The notes: generated by a model from the sequence alone, not told the origin. Counted from the first letter of the stretch, positions 7,718 to 17,362 are shown. The stretch is 64,000 bases of DNA from Bradyrhizobium sp. G127 (GCF_021502575.1 NZ_JAKFGN010000001.1:930001-994000); one strand, 5' to 3'. Numbers and translations: made by a program.

Positions 7718-9355
7718 GTGAACGTACCCATAAGTGCACCCAAGGGACAACGCAGGAAATTCTGGGGGTGGGGTTACGAAGGCCAGGATATCCCGCAGTC
7801 TGAAGTTCTTGCCATGCAGCAGCGAGTTGCAAAACGGTTAGGAATGACCGATTTCACGATTCTCACCGATCCGACTCTTGACGAAATTGAGCTTCGTGCT
7901 CCGCGGATTCAGCCACCCGCCTCTTTGGCGAGTTTTTGCACAACCGAAAAATGGGAGCGCGTTGCTCACACGTACGGCAAGAGCTTTCACGATCTGGCGA
8001 TGGTCTACAAGCGGCGATTTCCGAACCCGCCGGACATCGTTGCGTATCCTCGCGACGAAAAGGATATTGCGGCCGTTCTCGACTGGTGCGGCGAAAATGG
8101 GTACGCGGCCGTGCCTTTCGGTGGCGGATCAAGCGTCACGGGCGGTATCACTCCCCCAGATGACAGTCGTTACAAGGGTGTAGTCACTATCGATCTTGAG
8201 AATCTAAACCAGGTGCTTGAGGTGGATCCGATTTCACGGGCCGCTCGCATTCAAGGCGGCACGTTCGGTCCGTCGCTTGAAGCGCAGTTGAAGCCACACG
8301 GGCTCACGTTGCGCCATGTTCCGCAATCCTGGGAGTTCTCGACCCTCGGCGGTTGGATCGCCACGCGCTCCTCGGGGCATTATGCGACCCACTTGACCCA
8401 CATCGACGATATGGTGGAAAGTCTGCGCGTTGTAACGCCGACCGGCACCATTGAGAACCGCCGTTTGCCGGGATCCGGCGCCGGCCCGAATCCTGACCGC
8501 GCCTTTATTGGTTCGGAAGGAACCCTCGGTATCATCACAGAGGCGTGGATGCGTCTGCAGGGTCGGGTGGTCTTTCGTGCCAATGCTTCTGTCTCCTTCA
8601 AGACCTTTTATGAGGGGGCAAAGGCCGTTCGCCAGATCACCCAGGCGGGGCTGTATCCTGCAAACTGCCGTTATCTCGATGAGCAGGATTCTCTCTTCTA
8701 CGGAGCTGGCGATGGCACCGAGTCAATGCTCTTGATCGGTTATGAGTCGGCGGATCATCCGGTCGATGCGTGGCTGGAACGGTCTCTAGAAATTTGCCGA
8801 GACTTTGGCGGCACGGTGAAGCAAAAGGCCGGATCCGGTGGCGAGGCACTCGAAACCAGTCGTTCGGGTGCACAGGGGAGTTGGCGCAATCAGTTCCGAT
8901 ACCTTCCGTATTTGATGCACACCCGCATGGCGATGGGGATTGTCGGTTTCACCTTCGAGACGGCCTATACTTGGGACAAGTTCGAAGCGCTCGATACCGA
9001 AATATTGCGTCGAGTGGCTGAAGCTCAGAAAAGAATCTGTGGCGGGGGCATTGTTTGCCGGCGCTTCTCGTTTCTCTATCCAGATGGACCTGCGCCGTAT
9101 TACTCGGTCATGGCTCCGTCTAGCCATGAAAAGAACATTGATCATTATCAAGCCCTGTCCAAGGTTGCTTCAGATACTCTGATTGAGTTTGGCGCGACGA
9201 TTACTCACCACCATTCCGTGGGCCGTAGTTTCCGTCCTTGGTACGACAAGGAGATCGATCCGGGCTTCATTCGCATGATGAAGGCGAGCAAGCGGGAGGT
9301 CGATCCGAACTGGGTGCTCAACCCCGGCATTCTCTTCGACAGGCCTAATGCCTAA
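7718..9355 (+). CDS. FAD-binding oxidase, alkyldihydroxyacetonephosphate synthase/VAO type (copy 2)
   Basis: A 545-residue paralogue of the protein at 785, with the same GGGSSVTGG FAD loop, GSEGTLGIITEA segment and THHHSVGRSF triad. Differences cluster in the first ~60 residues and the last third; bases 8438-8609 are essentially identical to 1502-1673, which points to recent duplication or gene conversion. GTG 7718 is the start, with GAGGAG at 7704-7709, whereas copy 1 uses ATG. The GST gene follows 43 bases later, so the two are very likely one transcript. The reaction is unknown; oxidation of an alkoxy- or hydroxy-acid is a reasonable guess from the neighbouring glcDEF and GST genes. Confidence 0.85.
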   Translation: MNVPISAPKGQRRKFWGWGYEGQDIPQSEVLAMQQRVAKRLGMTDFTILTDPTLDEIELRAPRIQPPASLASFCTTEKWERVAHTYGKSFHDLAMVYKRRFPNPPDIVAYPRDEKDIAAVLDWCGENGYAAVPFGGGSSVTGGITPPDDSRYKGVVTIDLENLNQVLEVDPISRAARIQGGTFGPSLEAQLKPHGLTLRHVPQSWEFSTLGGWIATRSSGHYATHLTHIDDMVESLRVVTPTGTIENRRLPGSGAGPNPDRAFIGSEGTLGIITEAWMRLQGRVVFRANASVSFKTFYEGAKAVRQITQAGLYPANCRYLDEQDSLFYGAGDGTESMLLIGYESADHPVDAWLERSLEICRDFGGTVKQKAGSGGEALETSRSGAQGSWRNQFRYLPYLMHTRMAMGIVGFTFETAYTWDKFEALDTEILRRVAEAQKRICGGGIVCRRFSFLYPDGPAPYYSVMAPSSHEKNIDHYQALSKVASDTLIEFGATITHHHSVGRSFRPWYDKEIDPGFIRMMKASKREVDPNWVLNPGILFDRPNA

Positions 9356-9398
9356 TCCGCACAACGCTATCCATTCGATTGTTTCACAGGAAGTTCGT

Positions 9399-10082
9399 AT
9401 GATTGATCTCTATTTCTGGACGACGCCGAATGGATACAAGGTCACGATAATGCTGGCCGAACTTGGCCTGCATTATCGTGTTCTGCCGATCGACATCACT
9501 AAGGGCGATCAGTTCGGCGCGGAGTTCCTCAAGATCAGCCCGAACAACAAGATTCCAGCCATCATCGATCATGATGGACCTGGAGGACAAGCGCTTCCGA
9601 TTTTCGAAACGGGGGCGATCCTTCTCTATCTTGCCGAAAAGACCGGCAAGCTGCTTCCTGCAGAGCCGCGAGCACGAATGGAAGTGGTTCAATGGTTGAT
9701 GTTTCAGATGGGTGGTGTCGGGCCGATGCTCGGTCAAGCACATCATTTTCGGCGCTATGCGCCGGAGCAAATACCGTATGCGGTCGAGCGTTACACGAAA
9801 GAGGCCGCCAGACTGTACGGCGTGATTGATCGTCGCTTGGCCGATCGTGAATATCTCGCCGGCGACTACTCGATCGCGGATATTGCGACTTTTCCTTGGA
9901 TTCGTCCCTACCGGTGGCAGGGGCAGGAGCTGGACTCCTATCCTAATCTCAAGCGGTGGTTCGATGCCATAAAGGTGCGTCCTGCGGTGCAGGAGGGGCT
10001 CGCTGTTATGTCCGACACGAAGAAGTGGGATGCAAAACCGGGCACGGAATCTTGGAAAAACATGTTCGGTCAAAAAGTCTGA
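9399..10082 (+). CDS. Glutathione S-transferase, YfcG/YghU-like
   Basis: A 227-residue GST. The N-terminal thioredoxin fold begins IDLYFWTTPNGYKVTIMLAE; Asn11 (TPNG) is typical of the Nu-class YfcG/YghU group, which act on disulfides or peroxides. NNKIPAI (cis-Pro) and FETGAILLYLAE (Glu-Thr/Ser glutathione-binding) are intact. The C-terminal helical domain contains YSIADIATFPW, the N-capping-box region of GSTs. ATG 9399 is selected because AGGAAG (9388-9393) precedes it. It follows the second FAD oxidase and has a broken sister at 2464. In polyethylene-glycol degraders a GST acting on CoA-activated PEG-carboxylates has been described; a similar role here is only a hypothesis. Confidence 0.88.
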   Translation: MIDLYFWTTPNGYKVTIMLAELGLHYRVLPIDITKGDQFGAEFLKISPNNKIPAIIDHDGPGGQALPIFETGAILLYLAEKTGKLLPAEPRARMEVVQWLMFQMGGVGPMLGQAHHFRRYAPEQIPYAVERYTKEAARLYGVIDRRLADREYLAGDYSIADIATFPWIRPYRWQGQELDSYPNLKRWFDAIKVRPAVQEGLAVMSDTKKWDAKPGTESWKNMFGQKV

Positions 10083-10534
10083 CAACCTGCTGTCGCACAG
10101 GTGAGCAGCGGATAGGGTGTCCTCGTCGCTTTTAGGCTTGGGTTACGAATGCGATGTAGGGGCCCCAAGTTGAGTCCCTAGACGACTAAACCAGCAACGC
10201 TACGATGGTTTATGTGAACCTTCCAAACTGAGCTTGCCGAAAATAACGGCTGGCTCATTTTTTTGGTTAAACGTCGGTCATGAATGGCGATGCTCAGCTT
10301 GCATCGGAAGGATTGGTTCAAATAAGGCTAATGTTCCCAACGCTCGGTGTCGCCATCAGTGACGATTTACCGCCGTGATGTTTCAGGTCGATCGCGCGCT
10401 CCCGCATGTGTATGAGCTGTTTCCGGCTATCTGAACAGAAGCTCCGCATCGACAAGTGGAGTCTCTGCCGACGTTAGGCTGCCGTGCGGAGCAGCGGCGG
10501 AATGAAGTCGGCTTAATCCGGCGTACTACCGCGG
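10083..10534. other. Non-coding stretch, nothing recognised
   Basis: No convincing gene, repeat or RNA is visible on either strand between the GST stop and the insertion-sequence remnant. The sequence has many stops in every frame. Confidence 0.4.
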
Positions 10535-11269
10535 CTGTTAGTCGAGATAGTGGCCGATCGAGTTAAGCGTCTCGCTGACGCTGCGTAGGCTCACAATATG
10601 CCCCTCGTACTCGAGGCCGCACCACAGCCGTTCGACAAACACATTATCCGGCTAAGCCCTCTTACCGTCCATGCTGGTGCCAACGCCGTTGCTGGCCAGC
10701 ACACCGGTGAAGGTCGCACCTGCGAACCCTGGTCGATGTTTGAATATTTCCGGCCTGCCATGACGCTCCAAAGCATTCTCTAGAATCTCGACGTAGAATG
10801 CCGATTCCATCGTGATCGATAGCCGCCGCGCAAGAACCCGACGGGTTGCCCAGTCAAGCAACGACAGCGAGATACATGAAGCCACGCGCCATCGGATATA
10901 GGTGACGTCCATCGCCCAAACTTGGTTTGGACGCGTGATCACCATGCTGCGTAGCAAATATGGATAGATCTTGTGGCGGGGCTCAGGCTTCGTGGGGGAC
11001 GGACGGTGGTAGAGCGCTTCTGTCCCCATTGTCTAAATCAGCATTTTGACGTGCCGGCGGGCGATCTTGCCCCCCGCCCTTGGCGACTGGCAGGCCTTGA
11101 AACATCCGCGAGCCCGCGGTTGGAAATTTCTAATGCAATTGGGCAAGGCGCCGCATGGTCGCGAAGTTGGTCCAAGACGCGGGGCTGGCAGATAATAAAC
11201 GTTACTACGGCTCATCTTTAAAACTTCCGCCTGCCGGGTTAGCTGCAAGCAACGCAGTTGACATAGCAA
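10535..11269 (-). pseudogene. IS3-family transposase (orfB) remnant
   Basis: On the minus strand the pieces line up with an IS3-family OrfB: first SRSNVYYLPAP (near 11190), then EALYHRPSPTKPEPRHKIYPYLLR followed by RPNQVWAMDVTYI (first catalytic Asp) and WATRRVLARRLS, then NVFVERLWCGLEYE (the Glu region) nearest 10600. The frame is interrupted several times and the DNG motif is garbled, so the enzyme is dead. It separates the GST gene from the transporter operon; the transporter promoter begins at its upstream edge. Confidence 0.75.
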
Positions 11270-11315
11270 TCAATCGTGCACATTATTGGTCGTTCCAAAG
11301 TGGAGATACCAATCG
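11258..11315 (+). promoter_or_regulatory. Promoter and degenerate operator of the ABC transporter operon
   Basis: TTGACA (11258-11263), exactly 17 bases, then CATTAT (11281-11286) make a strong sigma-70-like promoter. Right behind it alternate TTGGT (11286-11290), TTCCAA (11293-11298), TGGAG (11302-11306) and ACCAA (11308-11312). The spacing from the -10 to the central CCA-AAG-TGG dyad (8 bases) is close to the one at the other sites in the window, but the half-sites are less perfect. The transcript would have an untranslated leader of ~310 bases. Confidence 0.55.
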
Positions 11316-11392
11316 GAGTGAGCCAAATTTGCATGGCGCATGCTATTCATGACTGGCTATCGAGTGCCCACCAACAGGTGTGATGGTTTTGG

Positions 11393-11416
11393 ATGCGCAT
11401 GCACCAGCATGCGCAT
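11393..11416. promoter_or_regulatory. Perfect 10-bp hairpin in the transporter leader
   Basis: ATGCGCATGC-ACCA-GCATGCGCAT forms a perfect stem with a four-base loop about 110 bases after the predicted transcription start and 190 bases before the first transporter gene. There is no T-run after it, so a simple terminator is unlikely. It could be an mRNA-stabilising or regulatory stem, or an operator. Confidence 0.5.
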
Positions 11417-11606
11417 AAGAGGGTGGAGTTTAGATGCGACAGCTGCCCGTTGGCTATGGGAGATACGACATGCGGGCCCGAAAAACTGTTTCAGGCTATC
11501 GAAGCGTTCCATTGGTTGCTGATTTTGCAGTCTGGAGGCTTACTGGAGCGTGCGCGGCCATTTGTCACTCAAGTTTCTTGCTTTCCAAACTTGCAGAGGT
11601 GCAGTT

Positions 11607-12566
11607 GTGATAGGGGGATATGTCGCGCGTCGCATTCTCGCTCTTATTCCCACGCTCTTCTTTGCCAGCCTGATTGTCTTCTTCACTATTAGGCTCATAC
11701 CTGGAAGCGTCATTGATCTGATGTTGTCGCAAAATGACGGGAGTGCGTCCGGATTACCACGCGCTCAATTGGAAGCGGCGCTTGGTCTCGATCAGCCAAT
11801 ATACATTCAATACTTTCGCTGGCTCGGCTCGCTTCTGTTGCACGGGAACTTGGGAAACTCGCTCTGGACCGGTGCGCCCGTTATGGACGAAGTCGTCCAT
11901 CGCCTTCCGGTTACGTTTGAATTAGGCGCCATGGCGCTCATCATTTCGTTGTCAATTGGCGTCCCGATTGGGGTTTACGCGGCGTTGCGTCAGAACACGA
12001 TCGGCGATTACATTTTCCGTAGCGTTTCAATCTTGGCACTCGCTATTCCGGGCTTTTGGATTGGTACGCTGGTGGCGGTACTCCCTGCTTTGTGGTGGGG
12101 TTGGTCGCCAGCAATCAGCTATGTCTCACTATTACAAGATCCCGTTGCACACTTGGTGCAGTTGTTGGTCCCGGCTCTGATTCTAGCAATGGCGTCATCC
12201 GCGCTCATCATGCGGCTGACCCGAACAATGATGCTGGAGGTATTGCGGCAGGACTATATCCGTACTGCTTACGCCAAAGGTTTGCCGGTTAGGACGATCA
12301 TGGTGCGCCATGCACTGCGCAATGCATTGATTCCGGTCATAACTCTCATCGGTCTTTTGGCTCCCTTACTGTTTGGTGGCACAATCATTATGGAGCAGAT
12401 TTTCGCAATTCCCGGCATGGGACTCCTTTTGCTGGAGGCTGTTGGCAACAGGGATTATCCAATGATTACCGGTGTTTTTCTGATAACCGGCGTTGCTGTC
12501 ATAATCATCAATTTGTTGGTCGATTTGAGCTACGGATGGTTTGATCCGAAGGTGCGGACACGCTGA
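11607..12566 (+). CDS. Dipeptide/oligopeptide-type ABC transporter permease (DppB family)
   Basis: A 319-residue inner-membrane permease. It starts GGYVARRILALIPTLFFASLIVFF, the usual first helix of DppB/OppB proteins, and has the EAA-type loop (LRQDYIRTAYAKGLPVRTIMVRHALRNALIPVI, ~residues 210-243) that docks on the ATPases. GTG 11607 is preferred to the upstream start at 11550 because AGAGG (11595-11599) precedes it and the length then fits the family. Its stop overlaps the next start by one base (TGATG). First gene of a complete five-gene importer; substrates of this family include peptides, opines, glycosides and nickel. Confidence 0.9.
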   Translation: MIGGYVARRILALIPTLFFASLIVFFTIRLIPGSVIDLMLSQNDGSASGLPRAQLEAALGLDQPIYIQYFRWLGSLLLHGNLGNSLWTGAPVMDEVVHRLPVTFELGAMALIISLSIGVPIGVYAALRQNTIGDYIFRSVSILALAIPGFWIGTLVAVLPALWWGWSPAISYVSLLQDPVAHLVQLLVPALILAMASSALIMRLTRTMMLEVLRQDYIRTAYAKGLPVRTIMVRHALRNALIPVITLIGLLAPLLFGGTIIMEQIFAIPGMGLLLLEAVGNRDYPMITGVFLITGVAVIIINLLVDLSYGWFDPKVRTR

Positions 12567-13471
12567 TGACCGAAATCACTTATCGTTCGAACTCCTCCGG
12601 TACACAGTTTATGCGCAAGCTCAGCACGTTTCGATCTTTTGTGGTTCGCTTATTCCGTGAAAACCCGTTGGGTGCGATCGGCGCCGTTGTCTGCCTAATT
12701 TTCCTGTTCGCTGCTATCTTCGCTGACCTGTTAGCGCCATATGGCTTCAACCAGATTATGCCGAGCAATCGGATGAAGCCGCCCAGCTGGCAGTTCTGGT
12801 TCGGTACCGACCATCTCGGCCGCGACGTATTTTCTCGCGTTCTTTATGGCGCGAGGCTGTCGATCATTGTTGGGCTATCCGCATCAATGCTTGCGACCAT
12901 CATCTCTGTCGTCATTGGCATCATAACCGGCTACCTTGGTGGCAAGATCGATATGATTGCTCAGCGCTTCGTCGATGCATGGATGAGCTTTCCCGACATC
13001 GTCATTCTGATCGTCGTAGTGGCGGTCGTCGGCCCCGGCATGCTCCAAATCATCCTTGTACTTGGTTGTCTGTATGGGGTGGCAGGCTCACGCATCATTC
13101 GCAGCGCGGTTTTATCAGTCCGCGAGCAGAGCTTTATTCATGCCGCTCAGTCAATCGGTGGATCGAATACACGTGTGATTTGGCGTCATATTCTGCCGAA
13201 CGTCATGCCTCCGATTATTGTGTTGTTCACGATGCGTGTTGGCGCGGTGATACTCGTAGAGTCCGCATTGTCTTTTTTAGGGCTGGGCGTTCCGCCTCCT
13301 ACGCCGACGTGGGGCGGTATGCTCACGGGAAGTGCTCGCAACTACATGCATCTTGCGCCATGGATGGCGATAGCGCCGGGCATATGCCTGACGATTGTGG
13401 TCTTTAGCGTCAATATGTTTGGTGACGCACTACGCGATCTGCTGGACCCGCGGATGAGTGGAACTCGTTAA
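12566..13471 (+). CDS. Dipeptide/oligopeptide-type ABC transporter permease (DppC family)
   Basis: A 301-residue inner-membrane permease with an N-terminal OppC_N segment (FRENPLGAIGAVVCLIF), the FGTDHLGRDVFSRVLYGARLS motif typical of DppC/OppC, and the EAA-like loop VREQSFIHAAQSIGGSNTRVIWRHILPN (~residues 190-217). It pairs with the DppB-like protein to make the membrane channel. Translation is coupled to the upstream gene through a one-base overlap. Confidence 0.92.
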   Translation: MTEITYRSNSSGTQFMRKLSTFRSFVVRLFRENPLGAIGAVVCLIFLFAAIFADLLAPYGFNQIMPSNRMKPPSWQFWFGTDHLGRDVFSRVLYGARLSIIVGLSASMLATIISVVIGIITGYLGGKIDMIAQRFVDAWMSFPDIVILIVVVAVVGPGMLQIILVLGCLYGVAGSRIIRSAVLSVREQSFIHAAQSIGGSNTRVIWRHILPNVMPPIIVLFTMRVGAVILVESALSFLGLGVPPPTPTWGGMLTGSARNYMHLAPWMAIAPGICLTIVVFSVNMFGDALRDLLDPRMSGTR

Positions 13472-13498
13472 CGATATTAGAAACTTAAGGAGGAAAAA

Positions 13499-15199
13499 AT
13501 GCGAAACCAAGTGTGGCGTAAGCAGGTTGGCGCAGGGCTAACTGGCTTACTTCTCTTTGCAAACACAGCTATCGCTCAAACGATGGAAACTCCGAAATAC
13601 GGCGGTACCCTGGAAGTCGCAAGCGTCTGGACTGCGCTTCCGGCTCTTTCCTGGGACAATTACGACTGGCAATGGAAACATAATCACGACACCGGCCAGA
13701 TCTACGAGCAGCTCTTTGCGGCTGATATATCTCAGGCGAGGAGTCGCGGTGGAAAGGACTCATTGGTCCTTGATGCCTTCATTTCAAATAAAAGCATGCG
13801 TGGAGAGCTTGCGGAGAAATGGGAGTGGGAGAATCCTCTTACGCTCAAAATCACCTTGCGTAAGGGAGTGATGTTCCCGGATAAGCCTGGTGTTATGGCC
13901 TCGCGCGAACTCACCGCTGATGACATCCAATACACCTTCAATCGGCAAAATTCGAGTCCGAAGAAGATGGACGGAATTTATGACTATGTGACGAGCGTGA
14001 AAGCGACGGACAAGTACACTGTCATTTTCAATTTGAAAGAATACAACGCTGAGTGGGCTTACCGGTTCGGGTACGGATACTATTCAGCTATCATCCCTAA
14101 GGAGGTGGTTGATGCAGGTGCCGCTAACTGGAAAAACGTTAATGGTAGTGGCCCATTTACGCTGACAGATTATCTGTCCGGAAGCTCCACTACTTACGCG
14201 AAGAACCCGATCTATTGGGATGCCGAGACGATAAACGGAAAGCAGTTCAAACTCCCTTACGTTGACAAACTCGTATTGCGATCCATCAAGGATACGGTGA
14301 CTCAAACAACAGCACTGCGGACCGGTAAACTCGACATACTTGAGGCTATTGGTTGGGAGGACGCCGAAAGTTTGAAGAAGAGCACCCCGAGTCTCAAATG
14401 GAATCGATGGCTAGCTACCAGCGGAACATTCTTGGCAATGCGTGTTGATACCAAGCCGTTCGACGATGTCCGTGTTCGCCGAGCGATGAACATGGCGATC
14501 AACAAGGAAGAGATTATCAAGGCTTACTACCAAGGCAATGCCGAGATGCTGGGTTTCCCGCAATATAAGGAGTTTGGTGAATACTACGAAGGTCTCGATA
14601 AGCAGCCGGTGAGTGTGCAGGAGCTATTCAAGTTTAATCCCGCGAAGGCCAAAAAGCTGTTGGCTGAAGCGGGGTATCCGAATGGCTTCACGTTCAAAAC
14701 GCAGGTGTGCTCCTGCACTTCCAGTCACATGGAGCTGTTGCCGCTGATCGCGGGCTATCTGGAACAGATCGGTGTGAAGATGGAAATCCAACCGATGGAA
14801 TACGCGGCGTTCCTATCGGCAATGACGTCGCGGACTAATGCAGCCGGGTACTTTATGAGCAACGGTCGGTCCAATCCTACGCGAACGTTGCACAGGAGCT
14901 TCGTCGCCGGTCAGGTCTGGAACCCCTCACAATGGAACGATCCCGCCTTCAACGTTAAGATGGATGAGGTTTACCGTGAGAGGGACGAGAGTAAGCGCAT
15001 CGTGATGGTCCGCGAAATGACGACGGATATTCTCGACAAGGCACCATACATCTGGCTGCCAACGCCTTACGTGTTCACAGCCTGGTGGCCGTGGGTAAAG
15101 GGCTATGAGGGCGAGCTACGTGCGGGCGCCGAGCGTCCAGGTCCAATCTATGCGCGCATCTGGCTTGACCAGGATTTGAAGAAGAAGATGGGCCACTAA
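13499..15199 (+). CDS. Periplasmic substrate-binding protein of the ABC transporter (family 5)
   Basis: A 566-residue solute-binding protein with a signal peptide ending near AIAQ (residues ~1-27), followed by SBP_bac_5 features: the ELTADDIQYTFNR region, the YAKNPIYWD motif and a C-terminal lobe beginning near AMRVDTKPFDDVRVRRAMNMAINKE. A strong AAGGAGG sits just before ATG 13499. It presents the substrate to the permease pair. The pocket cannot be read for specificity, so the ligand is unknown. An 11-bp hairpin follows the gene, as is common downstream of highly expressed binding-protein genes. Confidence 0.9.
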   Translation: MRNQVWRKQVGAGLTGLLLFANTAIAQTMETPKYGGTLEVASVWTALPALSWDNYDWQWKHNHDTGQIYEQLFAADISQARSRGGKDSLVLDAFISNKSMRGELAEKWEWENPLTLKITLRKGVMFPDKPGVMASRELTADDIQYTFNRQNSSPKKMDGIYDYVTSVKATDKYTVIFNLKEYNAEWAYRFGYGYYSAIIPKEVVDAGAANWKNVNGSGPFTLTDYLSGSSTTYAKNPIYWDAETINGKQFKLPYVDKLVLRSIKDTVTQTTALRTGKLDILEAIGWEDAESLKKSTPSLKWNRWLATSGTFLAMRVDTKPFDDVRVRRAMNMAINKEEIIKAYYQGNAEMLGFPQYKEFGEYYEGLDKQPVSVQELFKFNPAKAKKLLAEAGYPNGFTFKTQVCSCTSSHMELLPLIAGYLEQIGVKMEIQPMEYAAFLSAMTSRTNAAGYFMSNGRSNPTRTLHRSFVAGQVWNPSQWNDPAFNVKMDEVYRERDESKRIVMVREMTTDILDKAPYIWLPTPYVFTAWWPWVKGYEGELRAGAERPGPIYARIWLDQDLKKKMGH

Positions 15200-15236
15200 A
15201 TGCAGTTCGTGTTGAAGGTGGGCAGAGGCTAATATT

Positions 15237-15263
15237 GACAGCAGTGCTTGAGGCACTGCTGTC
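15237..15263. terminator. Hairpin after the binding-protein gene
   Basis: GACAGCAGTGC-TTGAG-GCACTGCTGTC is a perfect 11-bp stem 38 bases after the stop. No T-run follows, and the ATPase genes continue 19 bases later. It more likely stabilises the upstream mRNA or attenuates read-through, keeping the binding protein in excess, than terminating fully. Confidence 0.65.
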
Positions 15264-15281
15264 GTATCTAGGAGTAAAGAT

Positions 15282-16262
15282 TTGGCGAGTACACCTCTTC
15301 TTCAGGTTCGCAACCTCACAACTCAATTTGGAAGTGGTGCAGGGGCGTTCACCGCTGTCAACGATATCACATTTGATGTCAGCGCCGGCGAAACGGTCGC
15401 AATCGTGGGTGAGAGCGGATCTGGCAAAAGCATCACTGCGCTGTCAATTCTTCGCCTCGTGCCTAACCCCCCGGGTCATATCGTCGCTGGAGAGGTTGTG
15501 TTTGAAGGCATTGACCTTCTAAAGCTCAGCGACGCGGAGATGCGAGCGGTGCGCGGCAATCGTATAGCCATGATTTTTCAGGAACCCATGACGTCGTTGA
15601 ATCCATCTCTAACCATTGGCCTGCAGATAGCGGAGCCCGTCAATTTACACAAAAGAATGCCGTGGAATATGGCCTACAAGAAAGCAAAGGAGTTGCTAGA
15701 ACGAGTACGAATGCCTGATGCGCAAGGCCGACTTAACACCAATCCGCATCAGTTTAGCGGCGGCATGCGCCAGCGGATCATGATTGCGATGGCGTTGGCA
15801 TGCCAGCCGAAGTTGATCATCGCTGACGAGCCGACTACTGCGCTGGACGTTACGGTGCAAGCACAGATTCTTGGACTTCTGAAGGAACTCGTACACGAAA
15901 CCGGGGCGGCATTAATCCTGATCACGCACGATCTCGGCGTAGTCGCGAGGTATGCAGACCGTGTCTGTGTAATGTACGGCGGCAAGATCGTCGAAACCGC
16001 CAATGCAGGCGATCTCTATGAACAGCCGATGCATCCCTATACACGTGGCCTAATGGCCTCGATCCCGCGGCTTGATCAGCCTGCCGGCATGCGGCTTGTG
16101 CCGATAATCGGACAGCCACCCAATCTAGCACAATTACCGTCGGGGTGCGCATTCAATCCGCGTTGCAGCGAGGCGGCTGAGCGTTGCCGGCGCGACATCC
16201 CAAATCTTATGAAGGTCGGCGATGATCATTCACACGCGTGCTGGATGGTGCCCCATGGTTGA
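15282..16262 (+). CDS. ABC transporter ATP-binding protein (DppD/OppD family)
   Basis: A 326-residue ATPase. Walker A is GESGSGKS (~residues 45-52), the signature is FSGGMRQRI (~163), Walker B is [12 protein letters not shown] (~185), and the H-loop lies in ILITHDLG. The C-terminal oligo_HPY region has GCAFNPRC with the paired cysteines of this family. The start is TTG 15282, with AGGAG (15270-15274) correctly spaced; no ATG fits. It energises the importer together with the next protein. The final 8 bases overlap the next gene. Confidence 0.9.
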   Translation: MASTPLLQVRNLTTQFGSGAGAFTAVNDITFDVSAGETVAIVGESGSGKSITALSILRLVPNPPGHIVAGEVVFEGIDLLKLSDAEMRAVRGNRIAMIFQEPMTSLNPSLTIGLQIAEPVNLHKRMPWNMAYKKAKELLERVRMPDAQGRLNTNPHQFSGGMRQRIMIAMALACQPKLIIADEPTTALDVTVQAQILGLLKELVHETGAALILITHDLGVVARYADRVCVMYGGKIVETANAGDLYEQPMHPYTRGLMASIPRLDQPAGMRLVPIIGQPPNLAQLPSGCAFNPRCSEAAERCRRDIPNLMKVGDDHSHACWMVPHG

Positions 16263-17229
16263 CAACATTCTTGAAGTCGAGGCGTTAAAGGTCCACTTCC
16301 CTGCCCGTGGCGGATTTCTACAGCGTGAAGCCGACCCGGTGAGGGCAGTAGATGGCGTTTCGTTTTTCGTGCGAGAAGGCGAAACGCTTGGGCTCGTTGG
16401 GGAGAGCGGCTGCGGAAAATCCACGACGGGTTTAGCGGTACTGCGGATGTTGCCAGTCATGAGCGGCAAGATCACCTTCGAGGGTATCGATATAACGAAC
16501 TTCGACCAGCATGAGATGCGGCCGATTCGGCGCCGTATGCAGATGGTTTATCAAGACCCCTTCGGATCGCTTGATCCACGAATGTCGATCGGCGATATCG
16601 TTAGTGAGCCGCTTGAGATCCATCGTCTGCATAACAACAAAGCCGATCGACGCGACCGCGTCCTTGAGCTGTTGCTGATGGTTGGGATTCGGCTTGACAT
16701 GATCGAACGCTACCCACATCAACTTTCCGGCGGTCAGCGCCAGCGTGTAAGCATTGCGCGCGCGCTGGCGGTTGAACCACGACTCTTGATCTGCGATGAG
16801 CCAGTTTCCGCTTTAGATGTGTCGATCCAAGCGCAGGTCGTCAATCTGTTCCAGGAGTTGCAAGAAAAGCTAGGTCTTTCTACCATTTTTGTAGCACATG
16901 ATCTCGCGGTGGTCCGCCATGTTAGTCAGAGGGTCGCAGTGATGTATCTCGGTATGATTGTGGAGATCGCATCTAGGGATGAGCTGTATGCAAGCCCGAA
17001 GCATCCTTATACCAAGGCATTAATGGCGGCAATTCCAGTGCCGAATCCTGTTCTTGAAGCGAGCCGAGTACACCAGACGATCGACGGCGAAATACCTAGT
17101 GCGCAGAGGCCACCAACCGGTTGTCGTTTCCACACCCGATGCATCCACGTGATGCCGATCTGCAGCGAGATAGCGCCGGAGCTACGCAGCGAAGGAAACA
17201 GCAGCGTTGCTTGTCACCTCTACTCCTGA
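16255..17229 (+). CDS. ABC transporter ATP-binding protein (DppF/OppF family)
   Basis: A 324-residue ATPase. Walker A is GESGCGKST (~residues 49-57), the Q-loop lies in MVYQDPFGSLDPRM, the signature is LSGGQRQRV (~156) and Walker B is LLICDEPVSALDVS (~176). The C-terminal GCRFHTRC motif matches DppF. ATG 16255 was chosen over 16222, giving only an 8-base overlap with the previous gene. It is the last gene of the transporter operon; a broken IS3 element follows. Confidence 0.9.
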   Translation: MVDNILEVEALKVHFPARGGFLQREADPVRAVDGVSFFVREGETLGLVGESGCGKSTTGLAVLRMLPVMSGKITFEGIDITNFDQHEMRPIRRRMQMVYQDPFGSLDPRMSIGDIVSEPLEIHRLHNNKADRRDRVLELLLMVGIRLDMIERYPHQLSGGQRQRVSIARALAVEPRLLICDEPVSALDVSIQAQVVNLFQELQEKLGLSTIFVAHDLAVVRHVSQRVAVMYLGMIVEIASRDELYASPKHPYTKALMAAIPVPNPVLEASRVHQTIDGEIPSAQRPPTGCRFHTRCIHVMPICSEIAPELRSEGNSSVACHLYS

Positions 17230-17362
17230 GCAATGCAGCACTTGTTCCTACGCATAAATTTGCTCGTGCCAAAATGAGTTTCATGCGATGAAGAGTCGCT
17301 CTGAGCTGCTGCCGGTTTGATGGACATCAGGTTTTGGTGTTTCATGAAGCTGAAAACGGGTC

